Source of the DNA: Verrucomicrobiales bacterium
GTDB lineage: Bacteria; Verrucomicrobiota; Verrucomicrobiia; Verrucomicrobiales; DEV007
DNA length: 40,653 nt
Direction of reading: 5' to 3'
NCBI GenBank assembly: GCA_013213965.1
Contig: JABSSR010000034.1
Location: 1-40,653, forward strand
Shown here: positions 29,201 to 37,956 of the stretch, piece by piece
Layout: every line of letters begins with the position of its first letter
How positions within the stretch are numbered: the first letter of the stretch is position 1
Made by a program: the position numbers and the translations under genes
The notes under the pieces: generated by a model
What the model was told of the DNA's origin: nothing
The model's database searches: none
The model's input: the letters and a program-made list of their open reading frames with translations, nothing else

Positions 29201-31470
29201 ATATTGAAAAGTGGAACTACATGATCCTTCAAATGCGATACGATGACGGATTCGTGGCTTACCTGAATGGAACACGAATCGCATCTGCTCAGGCCCCTGG
29301 AAATCTTACCTGGAATTCATCAGCCACTCAAACACATGATGACGGATCAGCCACGCTATTTCAAAAGTTCGACACCAGCAATTTTATCAACCAGCTCAAA
29401 TCGGGCCAAAACCTACTCGCCATACACGCACTGAACGAAAGCACCTCAAGTAGTGACTTTCTAAATCAAGCTAAGCTAATCACTGGATTTGATGAAGGGG
29501 CTGGAGAAGGAGGCACTAACGGTTTCAAGTACACTGAACCAATCACTCTTCAAAAAACAGTACGAATCTTCGCTCGAGTCTTTGACAGTGATGGTGGAAA
29601 CTCTACCAGTTCAGGACAGACCCCAGTAGGCACTGGCTGGAGCGCACCCCTCAAAGTCGAATATCTAGTCAATGAGGATCCAGCCTCAGCCACTAATCTT
29701 GTGATTACAGAAATAATGTATGATCCTTATGAGTTCGCAGGACCAGAAACAAATAACAGTGCTTTCGAATGGATCGAACTGCAAAACACTTCATCGAATC
29801 CCATATCACTTACCGGTGTAAACTTCAATGACGGCATCGAATTCACTTTTCCAGGATTAACCCTCGAACCCAAACAAAGTACCGTCATCGTCGGGAACCT
29901 TGAAGAATTTGAAAAAATTTATGGTACTAATACAAACTATTTAATAGCAGGAGAATTTTCTGGAGCACTTGATAACGGAGGCGAGGACATACAACTAATC
30001 ACGGCCGGCGGAGAAATCATCCAGACAATTTCCTATCCTGACAACATTGCAAATGAAGGGCATTCACTTGTCCTAGGATTAGATGGATGGCGCCAAAGTA
30101 GGACTCTTCTTGGTTCTCCCGGCATCAAAGAACTAACCGAATTTGAACTACCAAATATTTTCATTAACGAAGTATTAAGTAATTCAGTGCTACCCCAAGT
30201 GGACACGATAGAATTATACAACCCTAATCCTTTTCCAGTTAACATCTCAGGATGGCTACTCACGGACAACCTTCGGGATCAGCTTAAATTTAAGATACCT
30301 GATGGCACTGAATTACCTGAGAATGGCTATTCGGTTTTCACTGAAAATGATTTCGAAAATTTTGCACTAGATTCATTCGGGGAAGAGGTCTTTCTAATTG
30401 CAAACAATTTAAACGATCAAAGACTAGGTTACGTTGACGGATTCAAGTTCGGAGACTCCGCGTCTGGATTCTCTCTGGGCAGGCACGTAACCTCTGATGG
30501 AAAGATCCGCTACGAACCGATGTCTACTCAGACATTTGGGTCTGCAAATTCCGATCCCGTATCAGGTCCTCTCATAATCACTGAATTAATGTATCACCCT
30601 GAAAATGATAATACGGAATACATCGAAATTAAGAACATAGGATCCTCACCATTTAACCTTCAAGGCACCGGGATTAGCGGGATAGACTATCAATTTGAGG
30701 ACCCAGGTCCTACGCTCGCTCCTGGAGACACTCTACTAGTCGTTAAAGAAGACCCAACAATCTTCCGCAATAACTACAGTGTTCCCGAAAAGGTAGAAAT
30801 TTATGGACCCTTCGTTGGATCCTTAGATAATGGAGGTGAACGAATCAGAATAAGAATTCCAGAAAAGTCTACAATAAATGGTGAACCTGATCTGAAAGTA
30901 TCTATTGATATCGCTGAATACTCAGATCAAGACCCATGGCCAGCTTCTGCAGATGGCCTAGGAAGCTCATTACATAGGACAGATCCTATCAATTATGCCG
31001 GAGATCCAACCAGCTGGAAAGCTGCGGCCCCTTCCCCAGGAATAACAAATAATGATGCGTTCGATTGGAGAGAGCTATTTTTTAGTCCTGAAGAAATTAG
31101 CAATAATGCACTATCGGGCCCCCTCGCAGACGCGGATGCGGATGGCATTGCAAACATACTCGAGTATCTACTTGGTAGTGATCCAAGAAAATCTGAATCA
31201 AGAATATTTAAGGAATTTATGCGACAAGAACGAGCCAATGAAACTGGTAAGTTCGAACTCAAAATTAAGCGTTTAAAAAATATTATAGGGTACGAAATAA
31301 TTATTGAAAGTTCTACTGATCTGATTAATTGGATCGCGCCCACTGAGCAATTAATCTTAAAGGAAGAATCAGACAACGGGGACGGGACTGTCACTATAAC
31401 GTATTCAACATCCAATCCGTTAACTTCTAGAAAAATCTACTTTCGGATAAGAGCTGTTGAATCACCTTGA
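26263..31470 (+). CDS. Very large secreted multidomain protein: CotH-like kinase domain, multiple lamin-tail domains, chitobiase-C-like repeats, duplicated beta-sandwich module, TSP3/dockerin-like C-terminal segment
   Basis: Signal-like N-terminus. LTD motifs 'PIINEFVALNKSTLYDEDGQSSDWIEIHNP', 'LVITEIMYDPYEF...FEWIELQNTS', 'IFINEVLSN...DTIELYNPN', 'LIITELMYHPENDNTEYIEIKNIG'. CotH 'YDRSLMRNAFIYELSNQVG...YDGVYTFMEKISRDKERVDVE...YGPIWDFDRSM'. 'IRYTTNGSLPTEVSPLY' and 'IYYTLDGSDPRPPD'. C-terminal 'DADADGIANILEYLLGSDP'. Confidence 0.9.
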   Translation: MNHPPKCYRTIILLCCSILFLISRVFSAPIINEFVALNKSTLYDEDGQSSDWIEIHNPHQDTVDLEGYFLTNDPEDLKKWKFPKVSLAVDAYLIVFASGKDRDNGELHTNFRISKSGGYLGLVDPDGKTVVSELSEFPVQFEDFSYGIKTDGESFSTTLVREGDACKLLVPTNDIGTTWHSLNYNDETWSDATTGIGYERSSGYENLIGAGGDIEEQTYNENSTAYIRIPFSINSLDGLSSLTFRMKYDDGFIAYINGTEIASGNKPASPAWNSDASTDHPDSQATSFVDTDLSAQASEIVRTGNNLLAIHVMNGDTGSSDLLALPRLEAQFVIKPDEGAEPKPPELGYFQTPSPNKNNGSDSGLPSGPVLISQPGRGFTGNLTLSLTTTSPQAQIRYTTNGSLPTEVSPLYTGSTITLGNSTLLRARSFEEGLTAGPVSESGYIRLSTDAQNFSSDLPVIIMERFSNGGTTAANGKTFTFFAFFEPDPQTGRTRLNGPYSIGTRGGWKVRGSSSTGFSKKAFSIEAWNELNRNKNISPLGLPEESDFILNARSVYDRSLMRNAFIYELSNQVGRYAVRTKFVELFKDDNGGNLSYSNDYDGVYTFMEKISRDKERVDVERLTENVSEEPGITGGYILKVDRLDPGDSGLRAGGQTLGWVYPKEDDVSTGQSNWVREYMNEMSSALSTDKFGDYINTLSWVDHHLLNILTLNADALRLSTFFHKKRNGKLEYGPIWDFDRSMESTDGRDNNPSTWSGGTSYFTFPWWGSLFDNENFWQVYIDRYFELREGEFATSNVHSIIDRMATGLNEAQARNFRRWSDQPRFGSFQGEVNHLKDWLGTRLDWMDGQFAPRPTTNKTAGAYPPGTKITLNANLAGNQNIYYTLDGSDPRPPDQSDPLDGTTIIDEDIPVRALVPNSDIGLLWYRDLNFNDGSWMQGTNGVGYERSNGYDPYINIDVDDEMSGRTSCYIRIKFNLTQTDIEKWNYMILQMRYDDGFVAYLNGTRIASAQAPGNLTWNSSATQTHDDGSATLFQKFDTSNFINQLKSGQNLLAIHALNESTSSSDFLNQAKLITGFDEGAGEGGTNGFKYTEPITLQKTVRIFARVFDSDGGNSTSSGQTPVGTGWSAPLKVEYLVNEDPASATNLVITEIMYDPYEFAGPETNNSAFEWIELQNTSSNPISLTGVNFNDGIEFTFPGLTLEPKQSTVIVGNLEEFEKIYGTNTNYLIAGEFSGALDNGGEDIQLITAGGEIIQTISYPDNIANEGHSLVLGLDGWRQSRTLLGSPGIKELTEFELPNIFINEVLSNSVLPQVDTIELYNPNPFPVNISGWLLTDNLRDQLKFKIPDGTELPENGYSVFTENDFENFALDSFGEEVFLIANNLNDQRLGYVDGFKFGDSASGFSLGRHVTSDGKIRYEPMSTQTFGSANSDPVSGPLIITELMYHPENDNTEYIEIKNIGSSPFNLQGTGISGIDYQFEDPGPTLAPGDTLLVVKEDPTIFRNNYSVPEKVEIYGPFVGSLDNGGERIRIRIPEKSTINGEPDLKVSIDIAEYSDQDPWPASADGLGSSLHRTDPINYAGDPTSWKAAAPSPGITNNDAFDWRELFFSPEEISNNALSGPLADADADGIANILEYLLGSDPRKSESRIFKEFMRQERANETGKFELKIKRLKNIIGYEIIIESSTDLINWIAPTEQLILKEESDNGDGTVTITYSTSNPLTSRKIYFRIRAVESP
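26761..27265 (+). repeat. Copy 1 of an internally duplicated protein module (approximate bounds)
   Basis: 'LLVPTNDIGTTWHSLNYNDETWSDATTGIGYERSSGYENLI...RIPFSI...LTFRMKYDDGFIAYINGTEIASGNKPASPAWNSDA...NNLLAIHVMN'. Confidence 0.8.
29005..29490 (+). repeat. Copy 2 of the internally duplicated protein module (approximate bounds)
   Basis: 'ALVPNSDIGLLWYRDLNFNDGSWMQGTNGVGYERSNGYDPYI...RIKFNL...LQMRYDDGFVAYLNGTRIASAQAPGNLTWNSSA...QNLLAIHALN' aligns with copy 1. Confidence 0.8.
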
Positions 31471-33377
31471 TGAGATTCCCAAATAGCTAAGAACTCTTTT
31501 GCTTGATCAGGATCATTCAAAGTAACACCTTCTCCTTTGTATTTTTCCTTTCGTTGAATACTAAAATAAGCCCATCCATTAGGGTTAAGTTTTTTTTGTA
31601 ATTCGAGTGCCACCCTTCCCATTGTCATCCGGACATTTAATTCTACAACATGCCTCAACATGAGCCTTCCCTGATCATCACGCCAGACCAAAGCATCAAC
31701 TCCAACTGGACCGGAATATCCTGGCAACAGCTTTAATATGGCTGATGGTATCCTTTCATTATACCAGGAAATAAAATCAGCTTCCTTGAACAAAAATTCT
31801 GAAACCTCTGGACTGAGCATCTTGCTAAATCTTGGAGCCAACCTTATCCCTCTGAACTGTCCCCTAGAATCATTAATAAGCTGAGTCATTCCTAGACATT
31901 CAATCTCTCCATTTTGTATTTCATACAAAACTGAAAAATCCTCAACCCTCTGCAAAAAGGGTTCAGAGACAATAAATCCATGCAACTGGATCTTCTTCTC
32001 AGCCCATACTTGCACTTCTTTAGAAAAAGATTTTGCAATCATATGCCCTTTTCCCGAACAGCCATAAGCAGATTTGAAGAGAATTGTATTTCCTCTCAAA
32101 ATATCCATGACTTCGCCCAGATTTCTGCAAAATCCACCTACCACATCTCGAACACCTAGCCTTTCCTCAAGACTGACACCAATTTCTTTAGACAGCCAAA
32201 CCTCTGGAATCGGCTCTCTCCATTGCCAAGGCACCCGATCCGATACCGTCTTCGCATACGGTTTTAAGAAGTCAGAAGCATCTGCCGACCATGCCCATGG
32301 CCGTAACCCTCCAAGCTTGCGATCATCCATATCATGACGGGACAATACTTCAGGCAATTGAAGCCCCATACTTTGTAGTTTCTCTAAATGCCCCAATGAA
32401 GGAACATTACGAAACAACGCGACATCATCTTTCCGACTCCACGCAAGCATTAAAATTTCCAAGTCCTCCTCAATCGCCCGTTCAAACCGATTAGCACGGA
32501 ACTCGATCCCGTTCACTAAGGCAAGAGAATACAGTTCCGCATTTGGGTTAAACCAGTGCACGACAGGAGTCCTTCCCCTCGACTGACCAGAAATCTTCAT
32601 CTGAGAAATAAATTCCTCATTAAAACCTGCATCAAGACGTCCCTCTGAATTAAATGGAACCATTCCCTTTGCTCTGGAAGGTGATAATGGAAAGTGTAAA
32701 GAACTACTAAATGCTTCCCAATCAGAATGATCTTTCTTTTTCCAATGCCGTAACCATTTGAGGCCATGACCAACGTGGTTAATCTCGTCTTGATATATTT
32801 TGTCCAATACTACAGCAGTACCAGTGTCTCCAATGACTCGAAACTGTTCAGCATAATACTTTGAATAGTCCAAATTGGCCTGCTCAAAGATTAGATTCAT
32901 TCGAACGACAAAATCCATGACCGTATCCATTGAAGAAACGACACGCCAAAAATAATCATTCAGCGGCAATTCTCCAAAAGAAACACCACAATCATGCATA
33001 CGTCTAAGATACATCTGCGTGTGCATCTGTTCTTCACGCATCGCTTCATAAACGCCAGCACGATAATTTTTAGGAGCTTCAGGAAATTTCAGCAAAACAA
33101 GTGCCATTAATTCCGCTGCCAAGAGTTCATGATTTGCTAAAAAATGCATCATGACTCCCCGCTCTTTATCATCAATGATCCGGTTAGAACCAGGAAAATC
33201 GGCACGAATTCCACGATCGCCTACAGTCAAGTATTCTGGACGTTCAGGGAATTGAGGTGCCTTGATAGCTTTCCCGCAACAATTATCTTTAGCTCCGCGC
33301 GGACCTAGTAATAATTTATCCTCCAAAGAAGAAGAGAAAAGTATTCGTTCTGCAACTTCTCTTACATTTTCAGCCAT
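31437..33377 (-). CDS. Fusion of DUF455-like ferritin-like (diiron carboxylate) domain with a C-terminal ATP-grasp-like domain
   Basis: N-terminal helices carry E ('ANHELLAAELMAL'), ExxH ('EEQMHTQMYLRRM'), E ('NLIFEQANLDYSKYY'), ExxH ('QDEINHVGHGLKWL'). The C-terminal half carries 'TILFKSAYGCSGKGHMI' (Lys + Gly-rich loop), 'GFIVSEPFLQRVEDFSVLYEI' and 'VGVDALVW...RHVVELNVRMTMGRVALELQ' (ATP-grasp-type metal/ATP residues). Confidence 0.75.
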   Translation of the reverse strand: MAENVREVAERILFSSSLEDKLLLGPRGAKDNCCGKAIKAPQFPERPEYLTVGDRGIRADFPGSNRIIDDKERGVMMHFLANHELLAAELMALVLLKFPEAPKNYRAGVYEAMREEQMHTQMYLRRMHDCGVSFGELPLNDYFWRVVSSMDTVMDFVVRMNLIFEQANLDYSKYYAEQFRVIGDTGTAVVLDKIYQDEINHVGHGLKWLRHWKKKDHSDWEAFSSSLHFPLSPSRAKGMVPFNSEGRLDAGFNEEFISQMKISGQSRGRTPVVHWFNPNAELYSLALVNGIEFRANRFERAIEEDLEILMLAWSRKDDVALFRNVPSLGHLEKLQSMGLQLPEVLSRHDMDDRKLGGLRPWAWSADASDFLKPYAKTVSDRVPWQWREPIPEVWLSKEIGVSLEERLGVRDVVGGFCRNLGEVMDILRGNTILFKSAYGCSGKGHMIAKSFSKEVQVWAEKKIQLHGFIVSEPFLQRVEDFSVLYEIQNGEIECLGMTQLINDSRGQFRGIRLAPRFSKMLSPEVSEFLFKEADFISWYNERIPSAILKLLPGYSGPVGVDALVWRDDQGRLMLRHVVELNVRMTMGRVALELQKKLNPNGWAYFSIQRKEKYKGEGVTLNDPDQAKEFLAIWESHQGDSTALIRK

Positions 33378-33378
33378 A

Positions 33379-34158
33379 TTATAAACTCACGGGAACAGCA
33401 GAAACCGACATCACCGCATGACCATCTCTCATATCATCATTTTCAAAGTCTCCCGAAATTCTGACCTGCTGAAACCCTGCACGCTCTAACAATAATTTAA
33501 TCTCGTATTTTCCATACCATCTCAGTCGGGAAAATTTAATCTCTGAGGATTCAGTGATTCCATTATTATTGATCAACTCAAATCGATGACGAACTTCCAT
33601 TAAGTTTTCGCACCTATCTAAATCAACGCAGGAATGACATAATGCTCGGTTCTCGGAACCTTCAATTTTTTCATCCTTCTCCAAGCGCCAAACTCCATCT
33701 AAAAACTCATGCGAAATTTCATAAAAAGGAGTGAAAAGACTCATGACAAAAAGACCTTCAGGTTGTAGATGTTTTTGAAAATTCTTTAATGCTGCCAAAG
33801 CGTCATTTCGATCGTCAAGCAATTGAAAACTCCCACCAGGAACAATAATCAAATCAAAATTATTCTCACAATTAAAATTGGTCATGTCCTCCTCAATCAG
33901 ACTCGCTGAGATCCCTTCCGAAGAAAGACGCTTCCTGCATTCTTCGATCATGACATTAGAATTGTCCAAACCTGTAATTTTTATTCCTTGTTGAGCAATC
34001 GGAATAAGCACACGACCCGTTCCACAACCCACATCCAGACAATTACCTCCCGCATTCAATGCTAAATCGACATAATATCCTATCTCATCAAAATCATCAC
34101 TCCCCCGGAAAAGATCATACAATTCCGCTTCAAGTCCGGTATATTTTTTAGCTGACAT
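33379..34158 (-). CDS. Class I SAM-dependent methyltransferase, tightly coupled to the DUF455/ATP-grasp gene
   Basis: 'NCLDVGCGTGRVLIPIAQQGIKITGLDNSNVMIEECRKRL', 'FDLIIVPGGSFQLL'. The stop codon is 1 nt from the downstream ATG (TAA-T-ATG). Confidence 0.9.
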   Translation of the reverse strand: MSAKKYTGLEAELYDLFRGSDDFDEIGYYVDLALNAGGNCLDVGCGTGRVLIPIAQQGIKITGLDNSNVMIEECRKRLSSEGISASLIEEDMTNFNCENNFDLIIVPGGSFQLLDDRNDALAALKNFQKHLQPEGLFVMSLFTPFYEISHEFLDGVWRLEKDEKIEGSENRALCHSCVDLDRCENLMEVRHRFELINNNGITESSEIKFSRLRWYGKYEIKLLLERAGFQQVRISGDFENDDMRDGHAVMSVSAVPVSL

Positions 34159-34222
34159 TCGGCTTATTCGCCCGAAATTCGTTGTTCGTCATTATTAATT
34201 TAAAGACTACATTCTTTATTCA

Positions 34223-35383
34223 ATGCCAAATAGCATAGCTCAGACAAATACACAGTTCTTCCACTTTAATAACGAAGAGACTCCTTTTGAGCTCAAGTGT
34301 GGGGAAAAACTAACTAATTTCACTCTAGCCTATGAGGTATATGGACAAATATCACAAAATAAAGACAACGTCATTCTTCTCTTCCATGCACTCAGCGCCA
34401 GTCAACATGCTGCTGGCTTCACGGAAAATATCGAAGGGCTCTCTGTCGAATGGGACAAAGAATGTCAGACAGGATGGTGGAATGATTTTATTGGATCCGG
34501 CAAGGCCCTTGATACAGATAAGTATTGTGTGGTTTGCGCCAACTATCTTGGCGGGTGCTACGGATCAACTGGTCCGAGTTCAATGAATCCTGAAACCGGA
34601 AAACCTTTCGGCGGTTCGTTTCCCCGCATCAGCATCAAGGACATTGTTAAATCACAAATTGAATTACTTAATCATTTAGAAGTAGAACAACTTCACGCAG
34701 TGGCAGGAAGCTCATTAGGAGGACTCATGGCTATTAGCTTGGCCACACAGCATCCAGAAAGAGTTAGAACAATCGTGGCTCTGGCCAGTGGAATAAAAAC
34801 TTCCATCCTGCAGCGAATTCATAACTTGGAACAAATCACTGCAATAGAATCCGACAGTGATTATCTAGGGGGAAATTATTATGGTAAGAACTCCCCTGAG
34901 GATGGACTTGCCCTTGCCAGAATGATTGGACACAAAGTCTTCATCTCACTAGCGACTCTAGAAAGGCGTGCCAGCCAAGAAGTAAAGAAGGAAACTGAAG
35001 AATCATCATGGTATCAAATACAAACTCCTGTCGAATCATACATGTGTCATCAGGGACAGAAATTCGTTAAACGTTTTGATGCTAACACCTACCTTCGCAT
35101 AATGGACGCATGGCAAAATTTCAACATATTAGATGAGTCCGGATTCAGTGATTATGGAGCAATGTTTAGTAGATGCCGTCACCAAAAGTATCTTATATTC
35201 ACTATTAATTCTGATGTTTGTTTCTACCCTGATCAACAAGAAGAACTTGTTTCTGCTATCAACGAAGGAGGTATCACACCTATACATATAACAGTGCACT
35301 CTGAAAAAGGGCATGACTCATTCCTGTTAGAACCAGATTTATACGCACCTCACATCCATTCCGCTTTGGACGAAAACGATTAA
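34223..35383 (+). CDS. metX: Homoserine O-acetyltransferase (alpha/beta hydrolase family)
   Basis: 'FTLAYEVYGQISQNKDNVILLFHALSASQHAAGF...GWWNDFIGSGKALDTDKYCVVCANYLGGCYGSTGPSSMNPETGKPFGGSFPRISIKDIV', 'AGSSLGGLMAISLATQHPERV', 'SEKGHDSFLLE'. Confidence 0.92.
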   Translation: MPNSIAQTNTQFFHFNNEETPFELKCGEKLTNFTLAYEVYGQISQNKDNVILLFHALSASQHAAGFTENIEGLSVEWDKECQTGWWNDFIGSGKALDTDKYCVVCANYLGGCYGSTGPSSMNPETGKPFGGSFPRISIKDIVKSQIELLNHLEVEQLHAVAGSSLGGLMAISLATQHPERVRTIVALASGIKTSILQRIHNLEQITAIESDSDYLGGNYYGKNSPEDGLALARMIGHKVFISLATLERRASQEVKKETEESSWYQIQTPVESYMCHQGQKFVKRFDANTYLRIMDAWQNFNILDESGFSDYGAMFSRCRHQKYLIFTINSDVCFYPDQQEELVSAINEGGITPIHITVHSEKGHDSFLLEPDLYAPHIHSALDEND

Positions 35384-35412
35384 TAACAAATTTTGAAGAT
35401 AATTGGTGCCTT

Positions 35413-36528
35413 TTAGACGTTAAAACGAAATTCTATAACATCACCATCCTTCACTTCATATTCTTTTCCTTCAATACGAAGCTTACCCGCATCACGGGCA
35501 GCAGACTTAGATTCTAACTGAACGTAGTCATCATAATGCAATACTTCTGCAGCAATAAAACCACGTTCGAAATCAGTATGAATGACTCCTGCCGCTTCAG
35601 GAGCCTTGGCCCCAGTCCTGATGGTCCAGGCCCTTGTTTCCTTCTCACCTGTAGTCAGATACGTTCTGAGTCCAAGTAATTGGTATACTGAACGGATCAT
35701 TGTTGAAAAACCACTGTCCATCACTCCCATGTCAGCCAAAAATTCTTTGGCTTCTTCAGGCGATATGTCGATAAGTTCCTCCTCAATGCGAGCTGAAATT
35801 ATTATTATTTCTGCACCATGAGTCTCTTCAGCATATTGCTGGACCCTTGCAACCATTGAATTGTCTTTCGAACTATTGATAGTATCTGCAAGATCATCCT
35901 CAGAAACATTACAAGCGAAAATCGTACGCTTCGAAGTAAGTAGGAAAAATTCCTTCATTATTTCATAATCATCATCATTTATGTCTGCAGTTATAGCCGG
36001 CTTCCCTTGGTCAAGGTGTGGCAGAATCTTATCAATTACTTCTAGTTCTCTCTTGGCCTCTTTGTCATTCCCTCTGGATTTTTTTTCACGTGATACCCTA
36101 CGCTTCGTCAACGATGCATGATCAGCCAAAATAAGTTCAGCGTTAATGATTTCAATGTCTCTTAGAGGATCAACCGTTCCTAACTCATGGATAATATCAT
36201 CATTCTCAAAACAGCGAACAACCTGCACAATGGCATCCGTTTCGCGAATATTTGCCAAAAACTTATTGCCCAGGCCGGCTCCTTCAGAGGCTCCTTGGAC
36301 CAATCCTGCAATATCGACAAATTCTATCGCCGCTGGAATAATCTTCTCGGAACCAGACATTTTACTGAGAACCTCTAACCTAGGATCAGGCACGGTAACG
36401 ACTCCGACATTTGGATCTATCGTACAGAAAGGATAATTCGCCGCTTCCGCATTTCGATTCCGAGTTAAGGCATTAAATAAGGTTGATTTACCAACATTTG
36501 GCATCCCTACTATTCCGGCTTTAAGCAT
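35413..36528 (-). CDS. ychF: Redox-regulated ATPase YchF (Obg-like GTPase family)
   Basis: '[51 protein letters not shown]', '[27 protein letters not shown]', C-terminal TGS '[16 protein letters not shown]'. Confidence 0.97.
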   Translation of the reverse strand: MLKAGIVGMPNVGKSTLFNALTRNRNAEAANYPFCTIDPNVGVVTVPDPRLEVLSKMSGSEKIIPAAIEFVDIAGLVQGASEGAGLGNKFLANIRETDAIVQVVRCFENDDIIHELGTVDPLRDIEIINAELILADHASLTKRRVSREKKSRGNDKEAKRELEVIDKILPHLDQGKPAITADINDDDYEIMKEFFLLTSKRTIFACNVSEDDLADTINSSKDNSMVARVQQYAEETHGAEIIIISARIEEELIDISPEEAKEFLADMGVMDSGFSTMIRSVYQLLGLRTYLTTGEKETRAWTIRTGAKAPEAAGVIHTDFERGFIAAEVLHYDDYVQLESKSAARDAGKLRIEGKEYEVKDGDVIEFRFNV

Positions 36529-36575
36529 AGGACGCTGAGACTAGACGTGAAGAGCAGTGTGCGCAAGAGTATCAG

Positions 36576-37331
36576 ATGCACAAGCTGGACAAAATTGTAG
36601 CTTATCTGGACCAAGAATTAAAAATTAAGCAAATCCCTGACTATCCAGGGGCAATCAACGGTCTACAGTTAAGAGGTAAAAAAAACATTCATAAGATAGG
36701 AGCAGCCGTTGACGCTGCGTTGCCTGTGATTCAAGAGGCTGTAAAAGAAAGCATCGATCTTCTGCTTGTACATCATGGTCTGTTCTGGGGGGGTGCACAA
36801 AGAATCGATGGGCCCCTCTACAAAAAAATCAAAACAGCAATGGATGCAGGAATGGCCATTTATTCCTCCCATATTCCACTCGATGTTCATAACAAATTTG
36901 GCAATAATGCTTTGTTCGCGAAGTCGATAGGACTCACTAAAGGCATTCCATTTTTAGAATGGCAAGGGATCCATGTAGGGCTCCGTTTTAATGTGGAGAT
37001 GAATCGTTCTAATCTCTTAAAGAAAATAGAAAAGACATTGCAAAATAAAATTAACATAGCACCTGGAGGGCCCGCGAAGATAAAGAAATTAGGCATCATC
37101 ACCGGGGGCGCAGGATCTGAAGTTGAAGCAGCCGCAAGAGAAGGGGTTGACACATTCATTACCGGAGAAGGCCAGCATCACACTTTCACTCTCGCTGAAG
37201 AGCTTGGAGTAAACCTCATCTATGCAGGGCATTACGCCACAGAAACTTTTGGAGTCACATCTCTGGCCAATCACTTAGCAAAGAAATACAAATTGAAGAA
37301 GCAATTTATTCATCACCCAACAGGACTATAA
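36576..37331 (+). CDS. Nif3-like dinuclear metal center protein
   Basis: 'LLLVHHGLFWGG', 'IYSSHIPLDVHNKFGNNALFA', 'IITGGAGSEVEAAAREGVDTFITGEGQHHTFTLAEELGVNLIYAGHYATETFGV'. Confidence 0.95.
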   Translation: MHKLDKIVAYLDQELKIKQIPDYPGAINGLQLRGKKNIHKIGAAVDAALPVIQEAVKESIDLLLVHHGLFWGGAQRIDGPLYKKIKTAMDAGMAIYSSHIPLDVHNKFGNNALFAKSIGLTKGIPFLEWQGIHVGLRFNVEMNRSNLLKKIEKTLQNKINIAPGGPAKIKKLGIITGGAGSEVEAAAREGVDTFITGEGQHHTFTLAEELGVNLIYAGHYATETFGVTSLANHLAKKYKLKKQFIHHPTGL

Positions 37332-37345
37332 AACTTGCTAATTTA

Positions 37346-37924
37346 ATGAGACTAAAATCAGATTTTTTTCAAACTGATCCTGTCTCTGCTGCACGCAATC
37401 TTATCGGAAAACGAATAGTCTGTCAGAAATGCTCTGGAATTATAGTTGAAACGGAAGCGTATGCTGACAAGGGAGACGAAGCAGCTCACACTTTTACCAG
37501 GCCCAGCGCTCGTGAATTTGTCACAAAATATGGTGCCGGTTCAGCATATGTTTATCTCAATTATGGGATGTATTGGCTAGCCAATGTCCTCACTAAAGGA
37601 CCAAAGGGTAATGGATTTGTACTCCTCAGAGCCCTCGAACCGGAGAATGGTATTGATTTAATGCGGAAACGTCGCAACCAAAAAAAAATGAAAGACCTTT
37701 GCTCGGGTCCTGGAAAATTGACAATTGCAATGAGCATCAACGGCAAAGATCATGGCCAGTCCTTTACTTCCACAGGAAGTCGTTTCTGGTTTGAGGAAAC
37801 TCATTGTGAAACGAAAATTGTCACAGACACTCGAATTGGAATTACTCGTTCAGCCGATTTGCTCTGGAGATTCCTTAAAAAAAATAATGATTTCGTGAGC
37901 AAGAAAAAAGGCGGGCAGACCTAG
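37346..37924 (+). CDS. mpg: DNA-3-methyladenine glycosylase (AAG/MPG family)
   Basis: 'ARNLIGKRIVCQKCSGIIVETEAYADKGDEAAHTFTRPSARE...GAGSAYVYLNYGMYWLANVLT...GNGFVLLRALEPENGID...LCSGPGKLTIAMSI'. Confidence 0.95.
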   Translation: MRLKSDFFQTDPVSAARNLIGKRIVCQKCSGIIVETEAYADKGDEAAHTFTRPSAREFVTKYGAGSAYVYLNYGMYWLANVLTKGPKGNGFVLLRALEPENGIDLMRKRRNQKKMKDLCSGPGKLTIAMSINGKDHGQSFTSTGSRFWFEETHCETKIVTDTRIGITRSADLLWRFLKKNNDFVSKKKGGQT

Positions 37925-37935
37925 TCCACCCGCCT
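37909..37935 (-). terminator. Intrinsic terminator for the minus-strand small lipoprotein gene, overlapping the 3' end of the glycosylase CDS
   Basis: Perfect 7-bp stem AGGCGGG/CCCGCCT with a 13-nt loop that itself contains GAC-CTA-GTC. On the minus strand it is followed by a TTTTTT run (plus-strand aaaaaa at 37904-37909). Confidence 0.65.
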
Positions 37936-37956
37936 CTTAAAATTATTTACTCCAAA

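Noticed and set aside
30993-31415. 140-aa minus-strand ORF antisense to the CotH gene C-terminus
   Set aside because: No domain, and the opposite strand has a clear conserved C-terminal segment.
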